A DNA stretch of 64,000 bases from Colletotrichum lupini (taxonomy: Eukaryota > Ascomycota > Sordariomycetes > Glomerellales > Glomerellaceae). Made by a program: the position numbers and the translations under genes. The notes beneath the pieces were generated by a model. That model ran no database searches and was not told the origin of the DNA. It worked only from the letters and a program-made list of their open reading frames with translations. The DNA is taken from positions 4,712,001 to 4,776,000 of the forward strand of contig NC_064677.1 in NCBI RefSeq assembly GCF_023278565.1. The letters are read 5' to 3'. This document shows, one piece after another, positions 24,803 through 37,600 of the stretch. Positions within the stretch are counted from its first letter, which is position 1; the number at the start of each line of letters is the position of its first letter.

Positions 24803-26856
24803 AATATTAATAGATAATAAAAAAGAGGAAATTACTAAAAGGGCACTAATACTACTAATAAGACGTCGCAAAAGACTACGATAATAAGCCCTAACGTAGC
24901 AATTTATTACTAACAACGAGGTAATTAACACTTTTTATATAAAAAAAAAAAAAGCTAATTTCGAGCTAGTAATTAAACTACGTAAAGAAAATATAATTAT
25001 AACTATTAAAAAGCCGTATAAAAGATTAGATCTTATTAAAATAAACACTCTTCGTAATTAAGGGGTCTATCGATTTATCTTATATAACCTAAAAAAACAT
25101 ATAAACCTCCGCATATTTAAATTACGAATAGTTCGTAAAATTAAAAAGAAAAAAACACCCTAGCTATATAAGAAATCTAAATACGTAATTTAGGGGTATA
25201 ATAACGTTAAAAAAGTAACGCTACTTATATAATCGCCCACTATATAGCGCTATAACTAACGATTAATAATAGTACTAATAGTATTATTATAAAAAAAGGA
25301 ATACGAGATTTAGAGCCGTAATATTACCTAGGCCTATACCTAATCGGCCATAGGGCTTATAAAAAAAATCCTAGCCTATTTACTAAAAGAAATAGCTAGT
25401 AAGTACTTAGAAAGTACGATTATTAAAGTACTTAAGCTACTATATAGGCTCGTAAAATTGGGTACTTATTAGTAAGCTACTTACTACGATTTTTATATTA
25501 ATTAATTATTAATAGTTATTTCTATATATAACCCGTATTTACTAGTTACGGAGTACGAAAACGACTAATTTAGGATTATTAAAATATAAACCGATAATAT
25601 ATTAAGCCTATTTAATATTAATTTTATAAAAAAAGAGGATAAGGAGCTTTAAAAAGCAAGCTTCGTAATAAAGCTAAAAAAGGTCCTTATAATAAATACC
25701 CCCTTAGTATTTAATAGCGGGATTTTTATAATTAAAAAGGAAACCGTCGTTTTTTAGTAAAAGGGGTAGGGTAAGAAGATTAACCTTATTAATCCGAATA
25801 TAATTAACGTTAAAAAGCGGTATAAGGCTAAGCTCGCATAAGGGGTATATATTATAAGTATTTATTAGCCCGAGGTAATTTTTAATTATATTAAAGTAGT
25901 ATAAGCTATAGATCTAACCGAACGAGATATTAAAATACTTAATAAGTAGCTTAAGTAATAATAAACGAATCTCGATCGAAGTCTCGTTTATTACCTAATC
26001 GACTTTACGATTAATAAGCTCTACGTCTTTATTAATAAGTTATTTATAAATAATAACGACCTTATTTTATAATTAGGGTATATTATTATCCTAGTTAACG
26101 AGAGTATAGGTAAAAGTAAATTTATTATATATAATAATATAATCTATTACTTATTAATTAAAAATAAGCGGGTAATAAGAAGTATATTAATATTAGAGGT
26201 TTATAATATAGTTAACGGTATTAACCTCTCTTACGCGATTTTAATAACGCTAAAAAAGATTATTAATTAAATTAGCCTTTTACCTATTTTAATAATTATT
26301 TATACTAATTCTTATTTATTATACGAATACCTCGTTAAATTAGGAATAAAAAAAAAAGAAGCTTATAATTAATATTATAGCCTTTAAATAATCGTATAAA
26401 AAGCGCAAAATACTTAAGATCTGTTAGATTAATAATAAAAATAACCTCGTAAACGCTTTTATAAAAGTAGTACTAAATAAGGGATTAAAGTAATTCGTAA
26501 ATAGTAGAAAAGTTACTATACGAATAGAGGGATAGGTTATATAAAAAGAGTAAAAAAAAGAGAGAAAAAGAGACGACTTAATAAACGGGCCCGAGGTTAA
26601 ATTATACCTCTAACTATAATAGTTAAATTAATAAAAAAAAGAAAAAGTTAGTATTAAATTAGAAATCTAATTTAACTGCGGTATATAGCCGACTACGTAG
26701 GGGCTAATTAGGGGCCCTATTTATAATTATTATAGCTAGCCTAACCTATAGTTAGAACCTCCTTTTTATACTTACTACATAAATATTTATATAGTTTAAT
26801 TAATCTCTTCGTTAACTACGGTTCGAACTAACTACCTTATAATAGGGATACTAATA
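24803..26856 (+). repeat. Tandem duplication, unit 1 (RT/RNase H end of pol plus LTR 2)
   Basis: This unit repeats as 26857-28910 with a constant offset of 2,054 bp. It runs from the start of the reverse transcriptase region to the end of LTR 2. Differences between the units are mainly RIP-type transitions. Confidence 0.85.
26652..26856 (+). repeat. LTR copy 2
   Basis: 205 bp, aligned without gaps to the other two copies. It is preceded by a purine-rich tract (aaaaaaaagaaaaag), a likely polypurine tract. Confidence 0.88.
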
Positions 26857-28910
26857 AGTACTAATAGATAACGAAGAAGAGGAAATTACTAAAAGGGTAC
26901 TAATATTACTAATAAGATATTATAAAAGACTACGATAGTAAGCCCTAACGCGGTAATTTATTATTAATAACGAGGTAATTAATACTTTTTATATAGTAAA
27001 AGAGAAAGCCGATTTTGAGCTAGTAGTTAAATTACGTAAAAAAGGCGTAATTGTAATTATTAAAAAGCCGTATAGGGGTTAAATCTTATTAAAATAAATA
27101 CTCTTCGTAATTAAGGGGTCTATTGATTTATCTTATACGACTTAGAAAAATATATAAACCTCTATATATTTAAATTACGAATAGTTCGTGAGATTAAAAA
27201 GAAAGGAATACCCTAGTTATATAAGAAGTTTAAATACGTAATTTAAGGGTACGGTAATATTAAAAAAGCGACGCTATTTATATAATTACTTATTATATAG
27301 CGCTATAACTAACGATTAATAATAATACTAATAATATTACTATAAAAAAAGGGATATAAGATTTAGAGCCGTAATATTACCTAGGCCTATACCTAATTAG
27401 CTATAGGGCTTATAAAGAAAATCCTAGCCTATTTACTAAAAGAAATAGCTAATAAGTACTTAGAAAGTACGATTATTAAAGTACTTAAGCTATTATATAG
27501 GCTCGTAAAATCGGGCACTTATTAATAAGCTACTTATTACGATTTTTATATTAATTAATTATTAATAGTTATTTCTATATACGACCCGTGCTTATTAATT
27601 ATAGAATACGAAAGTAACTAATTTAGGATCGTTAAAATATAGACCGATAATATCTTAAGCCTATTTAATATTAACTTTATAAAAAAGGAGGATAAGGAGC
27701 TCTAAAAAGCGGGCTTTATAATAAAGCTAAAAAAAGTCCTTATAATAAATACCCCCCTAATATTTAACGACGGGATTTTTATAATTAAAAAGGAAACCGT
27801 TATTTTTTAATAAAAAGGGTAGGGTAAGAAGATTAACCTTATTAATTTAAATATAACTAATATTAAAAAATAATATAAAGCTAAGCTTGTGCGAGGGGTA
27901 TATATTATAAGTATTTATTAGCTTAAGGCGACTTTTAATTATATTAAGGTAATATAAGCTATAGATCTAACTAAACGAGACGTTAAGGTACTTAATAAGT
28001 AGCTTAAGTAATAAAAAATAAATCTTAATCGAGGTCTCGTTTATTACCTAATTAACTTTATAATTAATAAGCTCTACGTCTTTATTAATAAGTTATTTAT
28101 AAATAATAACGACCTTATTTTATAATTAGAGTATATTATTATCCTAGCTAATAAGAGTATAAATAAGAGCGAATTTATTATATATAATAATATAATCTAT
28201 TACTTATTAATTAAAAATAAGTAAATAACGAGAAGTATACTAATATCGGAGGTCTATAATATAGTTAACGGCGTTAACCTCTCTTATACAATTTTAATAA
28301 CGCTAAGGAAAATTACTAATTAAATTAGCCTTTTACTTATTTTAATAATTATTTATACCGATTCTTACTCGCTATATAAATACCTCGTTAAATTAAGAAC
28401 GATAAAAGAAAAGAAGCTTATAATTAATATTACAGCCCTTAAGTAATTATATAAAATGTATAAAATACTTAAGATCCGTTAGATTAATAATAAAAATAAC
28501 CTTATAAACGTTTTTCTAAAAATAATACTAAATAAGGGATTAGAGTAATTTATAAGTAGTAAAAAAGTTATTATATAAATAGAGGGATAGGTTATATAAA
28601 AAGAGTAAAGAAAAAGGGGAAAAGGAGACGACTTAATAAACGGGCTTAAGGTTAAATTATACCTCTAACTATAGCGGTTAAATTAATAAAAAAAAAGAAA
28701 GTTAGTATTAAATTAGAAGTCTAATTTAACCGCGGTATATAGCCGACTACGTAGGGGCTAATTAGGGGCCCTATTTATAATTATTATAGCTAGCCTAACT
28801 TATAATTAGAACCTCCTTTTTATACTTATTACGTAGATATTTATATAGTTTAATTAATCTCTTCGTTAACTACGGTTTGAACTAACTACCCTGTAATAGG
28901 GATACTAACA
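26857..28910 (+). repeat. Tandem duplication, unit 2 (RT/RNase H end of pol plus LTR 3)
   Basis: Second copy of the 2,054-bp unit. It ends with LTR 3 and the right end of the element. There is no 5' LTR or gag of its own, so it is not an independent full insertion. Confidence 0.85.
28706..28910 (+). repeat. LTR copy 3 (3' LTR)
   Basis: 205 bp, ending GGGATACTAACA. It is followed directly by the right target duplication ATAAG at 28911-28915. Confidence 0.88.
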
Positions 28911-28915
28911 ATAAG
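28911..28915. repeat. Right target-site duplication (ATAAG)
   Basis: Exact copy of 18915-18919. Normal base composition resumes immediately after it. Confidence 0.8.
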
Positions 28916-29788
28916 GATAAGAAGACCTGGGCAGGATTCTAAGGAGCACTGCCATGAGCTCGGCAAAAGACCATACGAATTCCTTAGAGGAGTATTCCAA
29001 GGCATATATGGACGAAAGAGAGGTCTAAGACGACTAACTACGCTCTGAGTCAAATGACGAAGAGATCATTTGCGAAATAATGGTCGCGGCAGTAGTTTAT
29101 GAATTCAACTTAGTTCTTGAGGCTTATGCCTGAGCCGGGCCCGGAGACATAGGTTTCCCGGGATAAGCGGCGCGCCTTGCCCGATCCACAGTCAAAGGGG
29201 CTTGACGATGGGGACAGCGGCAGAGATTCTGATTCCGCATAACGATCCTTATAATCAACTTTGGCCGGAGCATATATCTGAGAAGCACCAGAGCGCGCTT
29301 TGGCTTGATGTATTCGAGTTGGTCGGGGATCAACCACCCTAGGTCTCCCCTCTTACCCTCAAAGTAATGGATCTAAGTACCTTAACTCAAAGTAACCTAC
29401 CATTAGCTGAGATGAATGGAATTCTCGTAGCAATGGCCAGTTTCGACAGCCTCTACCTTATCTCATGCTGGAAATCCCAACAGGAAGCAGGCCCAGAGAC
29501 TGGCTATGATTTTCGGAGACGATGGTCTCCTTACTCCAAGGAAGCTTCCATGGTCTTTCGTGCTTCGTGGCCCACTTCTGCATCTTCTGTATCTTCAGTC
29601 GCCACATATCATTCACGCTCGGAGAATCAGGAACCACCACCAACCACCTTCTCGCCCCCTCGGCCGTCTGCCAGCATCTGTTCAGATTCATTTAATTGAT
29701 TTACTAGACCTAGAGCCACTCTTCCTCAGGAAGGACTGTTTCAATAGTCGTCGTTCTTGCTACCGGACAGTGAAATTTGACCTCTGAT
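28916..29788. other. Right flank of the retrotransposon
   Basis: Normal-composition DNA. A minus-strand ATG frame (29691-29458, 77 residues, starting MNLNRCWQTAEG) looks coding-like, and another minus frame follows at 29333-29110. They might be exons of an unrecognised gene or remnants, but could not be joined with confidence. Confidence 0.3.
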
Positions 29789-29802
29789 GAAGTACAAGGG
29801 AT

Positions 29803-29816
29803 CAGTAAACCACCCC
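29803..29816 (+). promoter_or_regulatory. Diverged shared upstream element (member D)
   Basis: CAGTAAACCACCCC, a diverged form of the GGxAAACCGCCACA element, 353 nt before the ATG of member D. It lies in a 23-nt block related to that before member C. Confidence 0.4.
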
Positions 29817-30168
29817 TGAGGTCACTGGCAAACACAAACACACACTATCCTTGAAGTTGACAAACCATCAGATGACTGAACATAACGCTACATGGACATA
29901 AAGGGGGACGAAAGTGGTTCGATGAACAATCAGCAGGTGCTATCAGGCTCGTCTATCTCAGATTATGACGAGAGGAGCTGGTAGATAGCTTAAGGACGGC
30001 GCCAACCTGGTGAACAGATTTCTTTGTGCCAAGTACCTTATGTCTAGACCAAAGCAATGAGGGTGAGCTCTGGTGTAGAGACCTATTTATAAGTTAAATT
30101 CCCTCATCAATCAGCTTGACTGACTTCCACAAAAAAAAAAGCTATCGAAATCATTTGCTTCCACAATC

Positions 30169-30650
30169 ATGGCGTCTAATCAACAGAAACAACCTCTTAC
30201 CGACGCCCAAACTCTGATAGGTGAATGCGATACAATCATTGGCGCAACCCTGAGCTTCCTCGAAGAAGAGGAACAGAAAGTTTACAAGAATATCAATGTT
30301 GAGAGCTTGAAGAACAAACTTTCGACTCAGAAAATCTTCTTCATATTTTGCAAAACTGCATACGAAGAACGGCGAGCAGGCTCACGCAACTCTAACGAAG
30401 ATAATGTACTGAAAATGTTGGAACCCGTCAAGGTCAGTCTCAAGAAAGGTGAGTCATCGCAACTTGGAACGTCTCTAGCATGATATCAGCAGATGCTGAT
30501 GCGAGTCATACAGTGCAAGGCGAGCTCAGGGCACTCTTGCAGACAGACGAAGACGGCGCGCTCGAGGAGGCAGAAGAAAAAACAAAAGTAGCGTTCGATG
30601 AGCTTGCTGGTAGCGTTAAGACGTTGAAAGCCATATTTCGCTCTCCCTAG
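30169..30650 (+). CDS. Unrecognised small helical protein, family member D
   Basis: Exons 30169-30448 and 30514-30650 with a 65-nt intron (GTGAGT...ACAG), 138 residues, phase 1 after Leu-Lys-Lys. The unspliced frame stops soon after the donor, so splicing is needed to reach the second exon. The protein is rich in Glu, Lys and Leu and probably all-helical, with TLIGECDTIIGATL near the N-terminus and GELRALLQTDED after the splice. No domain, signal peptide or membrane segment is seen. It shares promoter element, intron place, N-terminal E-C motif and 3' flank with member C, on the other side of the retrotransposon. The function is unknown; a helical N-terminal domain without its partner domains is one guess. 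Confidence 0.62.
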
Positions 30651-33078
30651 TTATGAGGGATTATCGGCTCGCAACAAGAACTGTCATATTTGCAGTTAAA
30701 CAGTCTTTCGAAGACCAATATGCCATAGAGACCTAGGAAGCAATAGATGCGTTCAAGATTGCAACACGACCAGATTTGGGGGGAATGGGTCGTGTTTCGA
30801 AGGTATGGCAGCGCTTGTTCAACTGATATGATGGTGCTCATGACCTGAGCGGGATATGCTGGATGCCTGGGGGGTTCTGGGGGAGGCCAATGTTTGTGGC
30901 GATCAGAATCATTCCATTGAGTCATGTTTTTTTTGTTTTCTACACACATATTATCACTGGTCTACTGGTAGTGCTGCTTCTGAATATGTTTCCTGCTTGT
31001 CGTTACCTTGGTCAAAAGACTCCAGGTTGACTAGCCAGTATCTAAGTAAGGTTCAAACGAAAACAAAACCATTAATATAAAGTGCAAAGAAAACTGAATT
31101 CTAGACTTTGATCTGTGTTAATGTAGGAAGGGATTCCTTGAATAGAATGACATGAGTTGTAGACGATCATCTCAGCAAACGATCATTACGGTCACTCCGA
31201 ACCGCTCTCCAGTCCCTTTCTAGGTCATGCAATAGGAGTAAATGTAATGGAAAATGTCTCGGCTTTGAGATTATAGTGTGTAGACTTCCTCATATCGAGA
31301 CATGAGTCACCCCAATGACGATAGCTGTGGCCAAGTGCTGAGTCGCATTTTGCCTAGAAAAAAGCATCCATGGCTCTCAGTGATGTCGCCACGTTCCATG
31401 TCTCTCGGACTAAAAGAACAGGACTAGATTCAATATCGCGGCCTTCCACAAACACCTCGTCAGAGAGACTTGACTGCTGAGACAGACGTAGTTGTTTACC
31501 ACAGCGTGAATTCCATCCTTCTGCTCCTCCGCCGTGCTTTCTTGACCATTGCGTTAGGAGATCTAGTTCTTACTACAGAAAAGACATATCATGCTCTACC
31601 TCCGTCAAAGTCCCAAATCCTGTTCTATACTAACCTTACTCGTCTCCTTACAGTTACCATATACCTTCCTCCGCACTCTCTGGCCGACTGGAGCCTACTA
31701 CTTTGATGCGTGGATGAAGTCCGGCTCAAAGGGCAGTACATAAGATGTATCGAAGGATCAACAGCTCATGTTCAACGCAAGCTTCCAGTCGTGATAGCTG
31801 CCTCAAACGGCACCGTATTTCGGCCCCGCTTTTCCCGGTCATCTCCCGGTCCTCCCGCATCAGTGGACCCTCCGTTTCGCCGCGCACGAATCTGGACTCG
31901 ATTGCAGTGCTGGGCTTATCTCCCACGCGTTTCTTGACCAAATTTGACCTGTTTCCCAAATTCGAAGAGATGTAATGCTGCTTCCCGCTTCTTATGTGTC
32001 TTAGGCTGTTGATATCGCCAAACAGGAGGTAGCACCTCTTAATCATCGGGAAGACGGAGTAGGTCAAGATATCCCCTTCGAAAAACAAGCCCAACAGAAT
32101 TCGGAAGCAACCGATGCTCATCTGGAAATCAGATCCCATAGGCGATAACTACCTTGCAACAAAGATGCACACGTGAACCAGCGTTTCTGCACTTGACAAT
32201 CGTGGATCCCTATGGCGTGCTTCCGCATCATCGTCGCCATCACTCAATAACCTCACAGTCCTACAGTAAAGAATACGACAAACAACCCAATCAATCCTCT
32301 CGAGCCCACCTCATCATGTGCTCCTCCCTCTCCGACATTCCATAACAGAGCAAGCACCTTGATGGTTCCCCATTCCCCCGGCCTGCGGGTGCGTGACTCT
32401 CCAATCGCTCCCTCGTGGGCACCTGATCCCTGTCGACCCAACCCCAAAGTTCCCCAAACCCTCGTCGCTGTATGGCTGGATTTCCCCCATGAAGCACGTT
32501 AGAGCAATCGCCGACCCCTCCATCCCTTCTCGGACTCGACTCCAACTGATAAGAGAAAGAGTGAGACAGAGAAGAGAGACGCGCAAGTGCGGGCACCACA
32601 CACCCAACTTTACCCCAGGAAGCTTGTTCATGACCTTCCCTACCGAGATAACTAGCAAGCACAAGCGAAGCAACCCGGAGAGACAACTATACCCCCTTCT
32701 CTAAAGCATTTGCTCGGTATCAGGCGGATCGGAACGAAGGATGGTTGGTGTGAGGGGTCGCGGGGGTTTCTAGTCTACGACTCGTGCTGCCAGCTCCTTT
32801 GTCTTAAATAGCATAACCTCAGCCCAGCCTTCTTCATCGGGAGCTAGATCTGGACTTGAGCTCTCATCTTACCTCCCAAGCTTTCTGACCTCTAACGATT
32901 GCGTGATCGTGTTTCTCTTCTGCAACAATAGGCGTCGACATCCGTGACGTCCCGTCATTTTACCGCGCTCAGCTTCCCTTACATTGCTTGTGAGGTAGCT
33001 TCACATTCAGCTTCAAGCTCAACCACAAGCACAACCTCCTCTACGACTTGGCCCGCAACACTGAACAAAATAGCCAAG
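30651..33078. other. Intergenic region between member D and bleomycin hydrolase
   Basis: No gene is recognised. 31107-31181 carries the two blocks shared with the member C 3' flank. A minus-strand ATG frame of 137 codons (32139-31726) has no recognisable content. The last 300 nt should hold the promoter and leader of the bleomycin hydrolase gene. Confidence 0.4.
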
Positions 33079-34681
33079 ATGGGTTCCCAAGCATCCAAAC
33101 CCGCCGTCGACGCCTCCAACGAAAAGGCCCTCCTCGAGCGCCTCCGCCGCTTCCAAGTCACCGACGACGACTTCGTCAACGTTGCCTCAACCAGCAGCGA
33201 TGAAGAGAAGCGAGACATCAGACTCGTCCGCGAGCCAGAGGGCCTGCCCGTCCAACAGACGCAGTCTTGGCAGTCGAGGTTCCTCGCCGACCCAAAGAAC
33301 AAGTACACACTCCCCCAGCCTAATCTCCAGAGTATCCAAAAACACAGAAAGCTAACTCACTGTCTTCCGTAGACTCGCCCTCACGGCCCTGAGCACAGCA
33401 GACCCCCGCACAGTCCTAACCTCAACAGCAACCAAGCTCGCCGACCCCCAAATCTTCAACACCCGCATCCCCTTTGAAGGCGGTCCCATCACGAACCAGC
33501 GCTCCTCGGGCCGCTGCTGGCTCTTCGCCTCCACGAACGTCTTCCGCGTCGCCCTCATGCGCCGCTACGCCCTCGACTCGTTCGAGCTCTCCCAGTCCTA
33601 CCTCTTCTTCTGGGACAAGCTCGAGAAGAGCAACTACTTTCTCGAGCAAATCATCGACACCGCCGCCGCGGGCGAAGACCTCGACGGACGCCTCGTCCAG
33701 GCTCTGCTGGGTGACATCGTGAGCGACGGCGGGCAGTGGGACATGGTCTACAACCTCGTCCAGAAGTACGGCCTCGTCCCGCAGGCGCTGTACCCGGACT
33801 CGTGGAACGCCATGAACTCTGGCGTGCTCAACTCCATCGTCAAGACGAAGCTCCGCGAATACGCCCTCGTCCTCCGCAAGCTCGTCCAATCCTCCCCGTC
33901 AACCACAGCAGAGACCCTCACGGCGACAAAAGAGAAAATGATGCGCGAGATCCTCTCCGTCCTCACCCTCGCCCTCGGCCCGCCCCCCAACCCCCGCGAC
34001 GAATTCACCTGGACCTACCTCGACAAATCCTCCAAACCGCACACCCTCAAAACGACGCCCCAGGCCTTCGCCCGCGACATCTACTCTTCCGATCTGCGCA
34101 TCACCTCCTCCGTAATCGACTCCATGGTCTCCCTCGTCCACGACCCGCGCCACGAACCCCTCACCCTCCTGACCGTCGACCGCCTCGGCAACATCGTAGG
34201 CGGCCGCGGCGTAACCTACGTAAACGTCTCCATGCCCACCCTCAAATCCGCCTGCGTAGCCATGATCAAAGCAGGCCTCCCCGTATTCTTCGGCTCCGAC
34301 GTCGGGAAGTTCAGCAACTCCGCCGCGGGGGTGATGGACCTCGACCTCATCGACTACGAGCTCGGCTTCAACGTCTCCCTGCTGGGCATGGACAAGGCCA
34401 GCCGCCTCCGGACGGGCGAGAGCGCCATGACGCACGCCATGGTCCTGACTGCCGTGCACATAGACGAGGAGACCGGCGAGAGCGTGCGGTGGAGGGTGCA
34501 GAATAGCTGGGGCGAGAGCGCGGGCGATAAGGGATGGTTCGTCATGAGCGACGCGTGGATGGATGAGTTTGTCTACCAGGCTGTTGTTGATCCGCGGTTC
34601 CTGAGCAAGGAGGTCCGCGGGGTTATTGGGACTGAGCCGACTGTGCTGCCGCTGTGGGATCCCATGGGAAGTTTGGCGTAG
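33079..34681 (+). CDS. LAP3: Bleomycin hydrolase / cysteine aminopeptidase (Gal6/Lap3, peptidase C1B)
   Basis: This is a cytosolic papain-fold aminopeptidase that forms a hexameric barrel, trims peptides from the N-terminus and inactivates bleomycin. Exons are 33079-33302 and 33373-34681, with a 70-nt intron (GTACAC...GTAG). The product is 510 residues, slightly longer than yeast Gal6. The active site is complete: oxyanion Gln and catalytic Cys in TNQRSSGRCWLFA (Cys about 123), His in ESAMTHAMVLTA and Asn in VQNSWGES. Other family blocks are SDGGQWDMVYNLVQKYGLVP and PVFFGSDVGKF. The N-terminus begins MGSQASK, a plausible myristoylation or N-terminal Gly signal, though this is inference. The C-terminus ends GSLA. 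In-frame sequence upstream of ATG 33079 has no other ATG. Confidence 0.96.
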
Positions 34682-37600
34682 AGATCTGGTTAGATCCCGT
34701 GTGTGCCGTGTTAGATAGGGCCCGGGGGGGGGGGGTTATGAGATTGGTGGATGGCATATTCATCCACTCACCGTTTTCTTCTGGGTTTGATGCAGACGAT
34801 GGTCTAGATTCTTTTACGTACTCAGCAGGACAGCGTGTCTATTTACTCGTTTCGAAACATCAACTCACCCGAAGCCAGTCTCAAAAGATGTGCACGCCTT
34901 CACTTCCATCCGCGGCCGTGGTTTTGACAGCTTTTGCCCACGGGATAACCCAGCATGGGAATGGAGACTCTTTTGGGTCCGGCGCCATCAACGGTCGTCT
35001 AGCTCAATCCGGACCGGCGTCAGACCAACGACGCACGAAGTGGACAATGTGGACTGCGCCAACTCATCATTAATCAACTTCAGTCAGAGTTCCCGTCGAC
35101 CTGTACTCCTGCTCCATCTCTAGCTCTAGTCAACGTCAACATACGCGCCCCCGCACACCGTCTCCGGGACGGACACAGCCTGAAGACCCGGACACCTTCC
35201 CCGGAGCGGTCGACCACGAACCCCGGGTTATTATCCCGCTTCACCACAGGCTTTCTTGGCCAACCCCACTTCGCTTCACCGAGAACAGTTTCGTCCGGGT
35301 GTCCGGAACAAAGGGTCAATTCAGTAAAGTAAGCAGCCGCACAGGCTATACACTTTTGTGTCTTCCCCGGCCCGCGAAAGTTATCTTCCAAGGCCGGACG
35401 CCTTCTGTACACTTTGGTTCGGCGGGTTGTTGGCCTCAAAAAGGACAAAAGTGAGGCGAAGGAGGGTCCCGGTTGCGGGCCCTTGCGTACGAGCAGAGTT
35501 TTTGTCCGTATTGGCGCCATCTTCGGCAACTACTGACTTTGCTGCTACCTGCCACAAACCTACCGCATCCTGCCATTTACTTTGAGGCATACTCTTGAGA
35601 ACAGAAGATGTGTTCTGATGAGATGACGAGAGATGGTAGAGAGGCGAAGCTAAGCCGCATAGTCCATCCGTTTGCGCCTTGTCTAAGCCTTTCGTGAACT
35701 AGATGAAATGCTGGTCGACAATATCGAGCCCAATCACGGCACGTGGAAGAACGGACTACGCTTGGATGAGAACTAGTTCCATCACGCATGGCCAAGTGCC
35801 GCTTGAGGGCACATTAGTGCTCAGGTCGACTATTCACTGTAGTCGGTGTCGTTGCCTCTCTTGCTAGGCAATGCAGCTCCCGGGGCATTGACTTGGTTAG
35901 AAGCGCCAACGATATATAGAGTGCCATTATCTGCGTGACTGGTCAGCACGCTCAGCCGCACAGTCGCCAGCTCAGGTTTAATCTACGGAGGCTACATGGC
36001 CTCAATTCAGATGACGTTACGGTGTTTTCTTGGCACTGTAGTGAACCACGTGGGAAACAGACCATTCTAAACCTCATCGACCTGCCCGTGGAGAACTCAG
36101 CGTGAATCTTTTGTCTGCTGCATGCATCTTCCAAGCTTCGTGAAGAGCATCATCTCGTATCAAACTCGCGCACGTAGCACATCAAGGTCCGCCATCGTCG
36201 GCCGATCTGGATGAAACGTTGCGAGATCGAGATGCGAGAATAAGCATCTCAGAGTTTTCTTTCCTTCACCGAGACGACGGTCTCCGGAGGCTAGAACAGG
36301 TCACTCGTGGGTCAATAAAGCGGAACGGCCTGAAATGAACAGCAAATGCCCTTTGGACGGATGTGCCCGACATTGGTCGGGTGTGAACCCAACGGCGCTA
36401 TTTGGGGGCTTGGGATTGTCAGGACGGGGAAATCCCCGTCTTGGGCTTCGCCGGAACGGACGTTGTTGGCGGATCTCCGGGACTGCCCCTGTCCAAGTGT
36501 CAACGTTGTCTGACGGGGACCACAGCAGACGAGAGTAAAAGCTTCTCCAGAGGAGTTAGTGTCCAGAGCGAAATGGTCTCCATGGTTGTTCACCGAAGGA
36601 ACGCGTTGAACAGGTGGGTAAGTCAAGCCAATTGGCAATGCCAATGAATAGTACACCGTCAACGACAGGCCTGCTAGGATCATGTCTTTCGGCAGGGCTG
36701 TTTGGCGAAGCAACTGAAATGGGATGCTCCTTGTCTGAACGGAAGAAAACCGGGGGAGAGTATCGCCGTTGCCTCTTTTTGGTCGTCGGCGTGGCTGTCA
36801 AGACAGCCATCCCTTGTGTTGAGTATCGTTCGTCGCCTTTCACAGGTAAGGCAGCCTGGGGGACGTTGCACCTGTTGCCTTCTTCCATGCGTTTGCGGCT
36901 TGCCTCTGCAAGAAACGCCGCAGCCTGCGAGTGAGGGAAATACTGCGACAACAGCCGGGTGTCGCCAGAGCATAGCGGTGAGCAAGCAACGGAGACATGT
37001 CGAGTTGCATCGCATCTTTGGGGCTCAAAGATCAGCCCCATTGACCCCACGCGGCAGTTGCGGTTTGTAGATGCAGAAAGGCCCAAGGAGGATCGAGTCA
37101 GGGCAGGCAGACGCAAGTCATTGCTTGTTTGGTAGTATGCTTTGCGCTGTGGCGTGGCCTTTGTATGCAGATAATATGGGTATGCGCCTTGCAGAAAGGC
37201 GAGATGCTGCAGATGTAGTCCGATGGAGAGGGAAAGGCGAAGTCAGGTTTCGGTGGCGGCATCTGACCAGCCAAGGTGTTGACGAGAAGTTCAGGTGGGT
37301 TGAAAGTGTGTGAGGTGGTGCGGGGTGGTCTGCCGTCGGCCGCTGTATTCCGTCGGCATCGCCCAGTCAATAATGGTAGTGATATCCATACTTCCGAACG
37401 CCTAGTGTCGTATGGTGTTGAACTCAAGCCCGGGGGACGGCGGCGCGGAGAGGAATCCAGAGTTTTCGACACATCCCATAGTTGGGCTTGGTGCTTGGCG
37501 GTTGCATTGTCGACGACTGACAACCATCAGGGAGAGAGGCACGACAGGCGGGTAGATGCAGGGAAACTGAGGCCGAAGATGCAGGAGGCGTTGGTTGGGT

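Larger units (their letters stand above)
18920..28910 (+). mobile_element. RIP-degraded Ty1/copia LTR retrotransposon with internal tandem duplication
   Basis: This 10-kb block is extremely A+T-rich, nearly free of CpA and TpG, and full of stop codons, as expected after RIP. LTRs of 205 bp lie at 18920-19124, 26652-26856 and 28706-28910. They differ from each other mostly by C-to-T or G-to-A changes. The outermost ends are TA (from TG) and CA. The frames, read through stops, still show copia-type order on the plus strand: an integrase-like stretch near 23.75-24.4 kb (LRKLY, GYP, IEFRDN), then a reverse transcriptase start near 25.0-25.3 kb (RGVYRFI, SRIVREIK-like) and RNase H near 26.0-26.5 kb (KLYVFI-K-F-NNNDL, TDSY-like). 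The 2.5 kb after the first LTR has no recognised content. The element is non-functional. Confidence 0.92.

Noticed and set aside
29458..29691. 77-codon minus-strand ATG frame right of the retrotransposon as a gene
   Set aside because: Coding-like but too short, no domain, and no splice partner could be shown.
33736..34506. 256-codon frame overlapping bleomycin hydrolase
   Set aside because: Out of frame with the catalytic residues; Pro/Arg/His-rich shadow.
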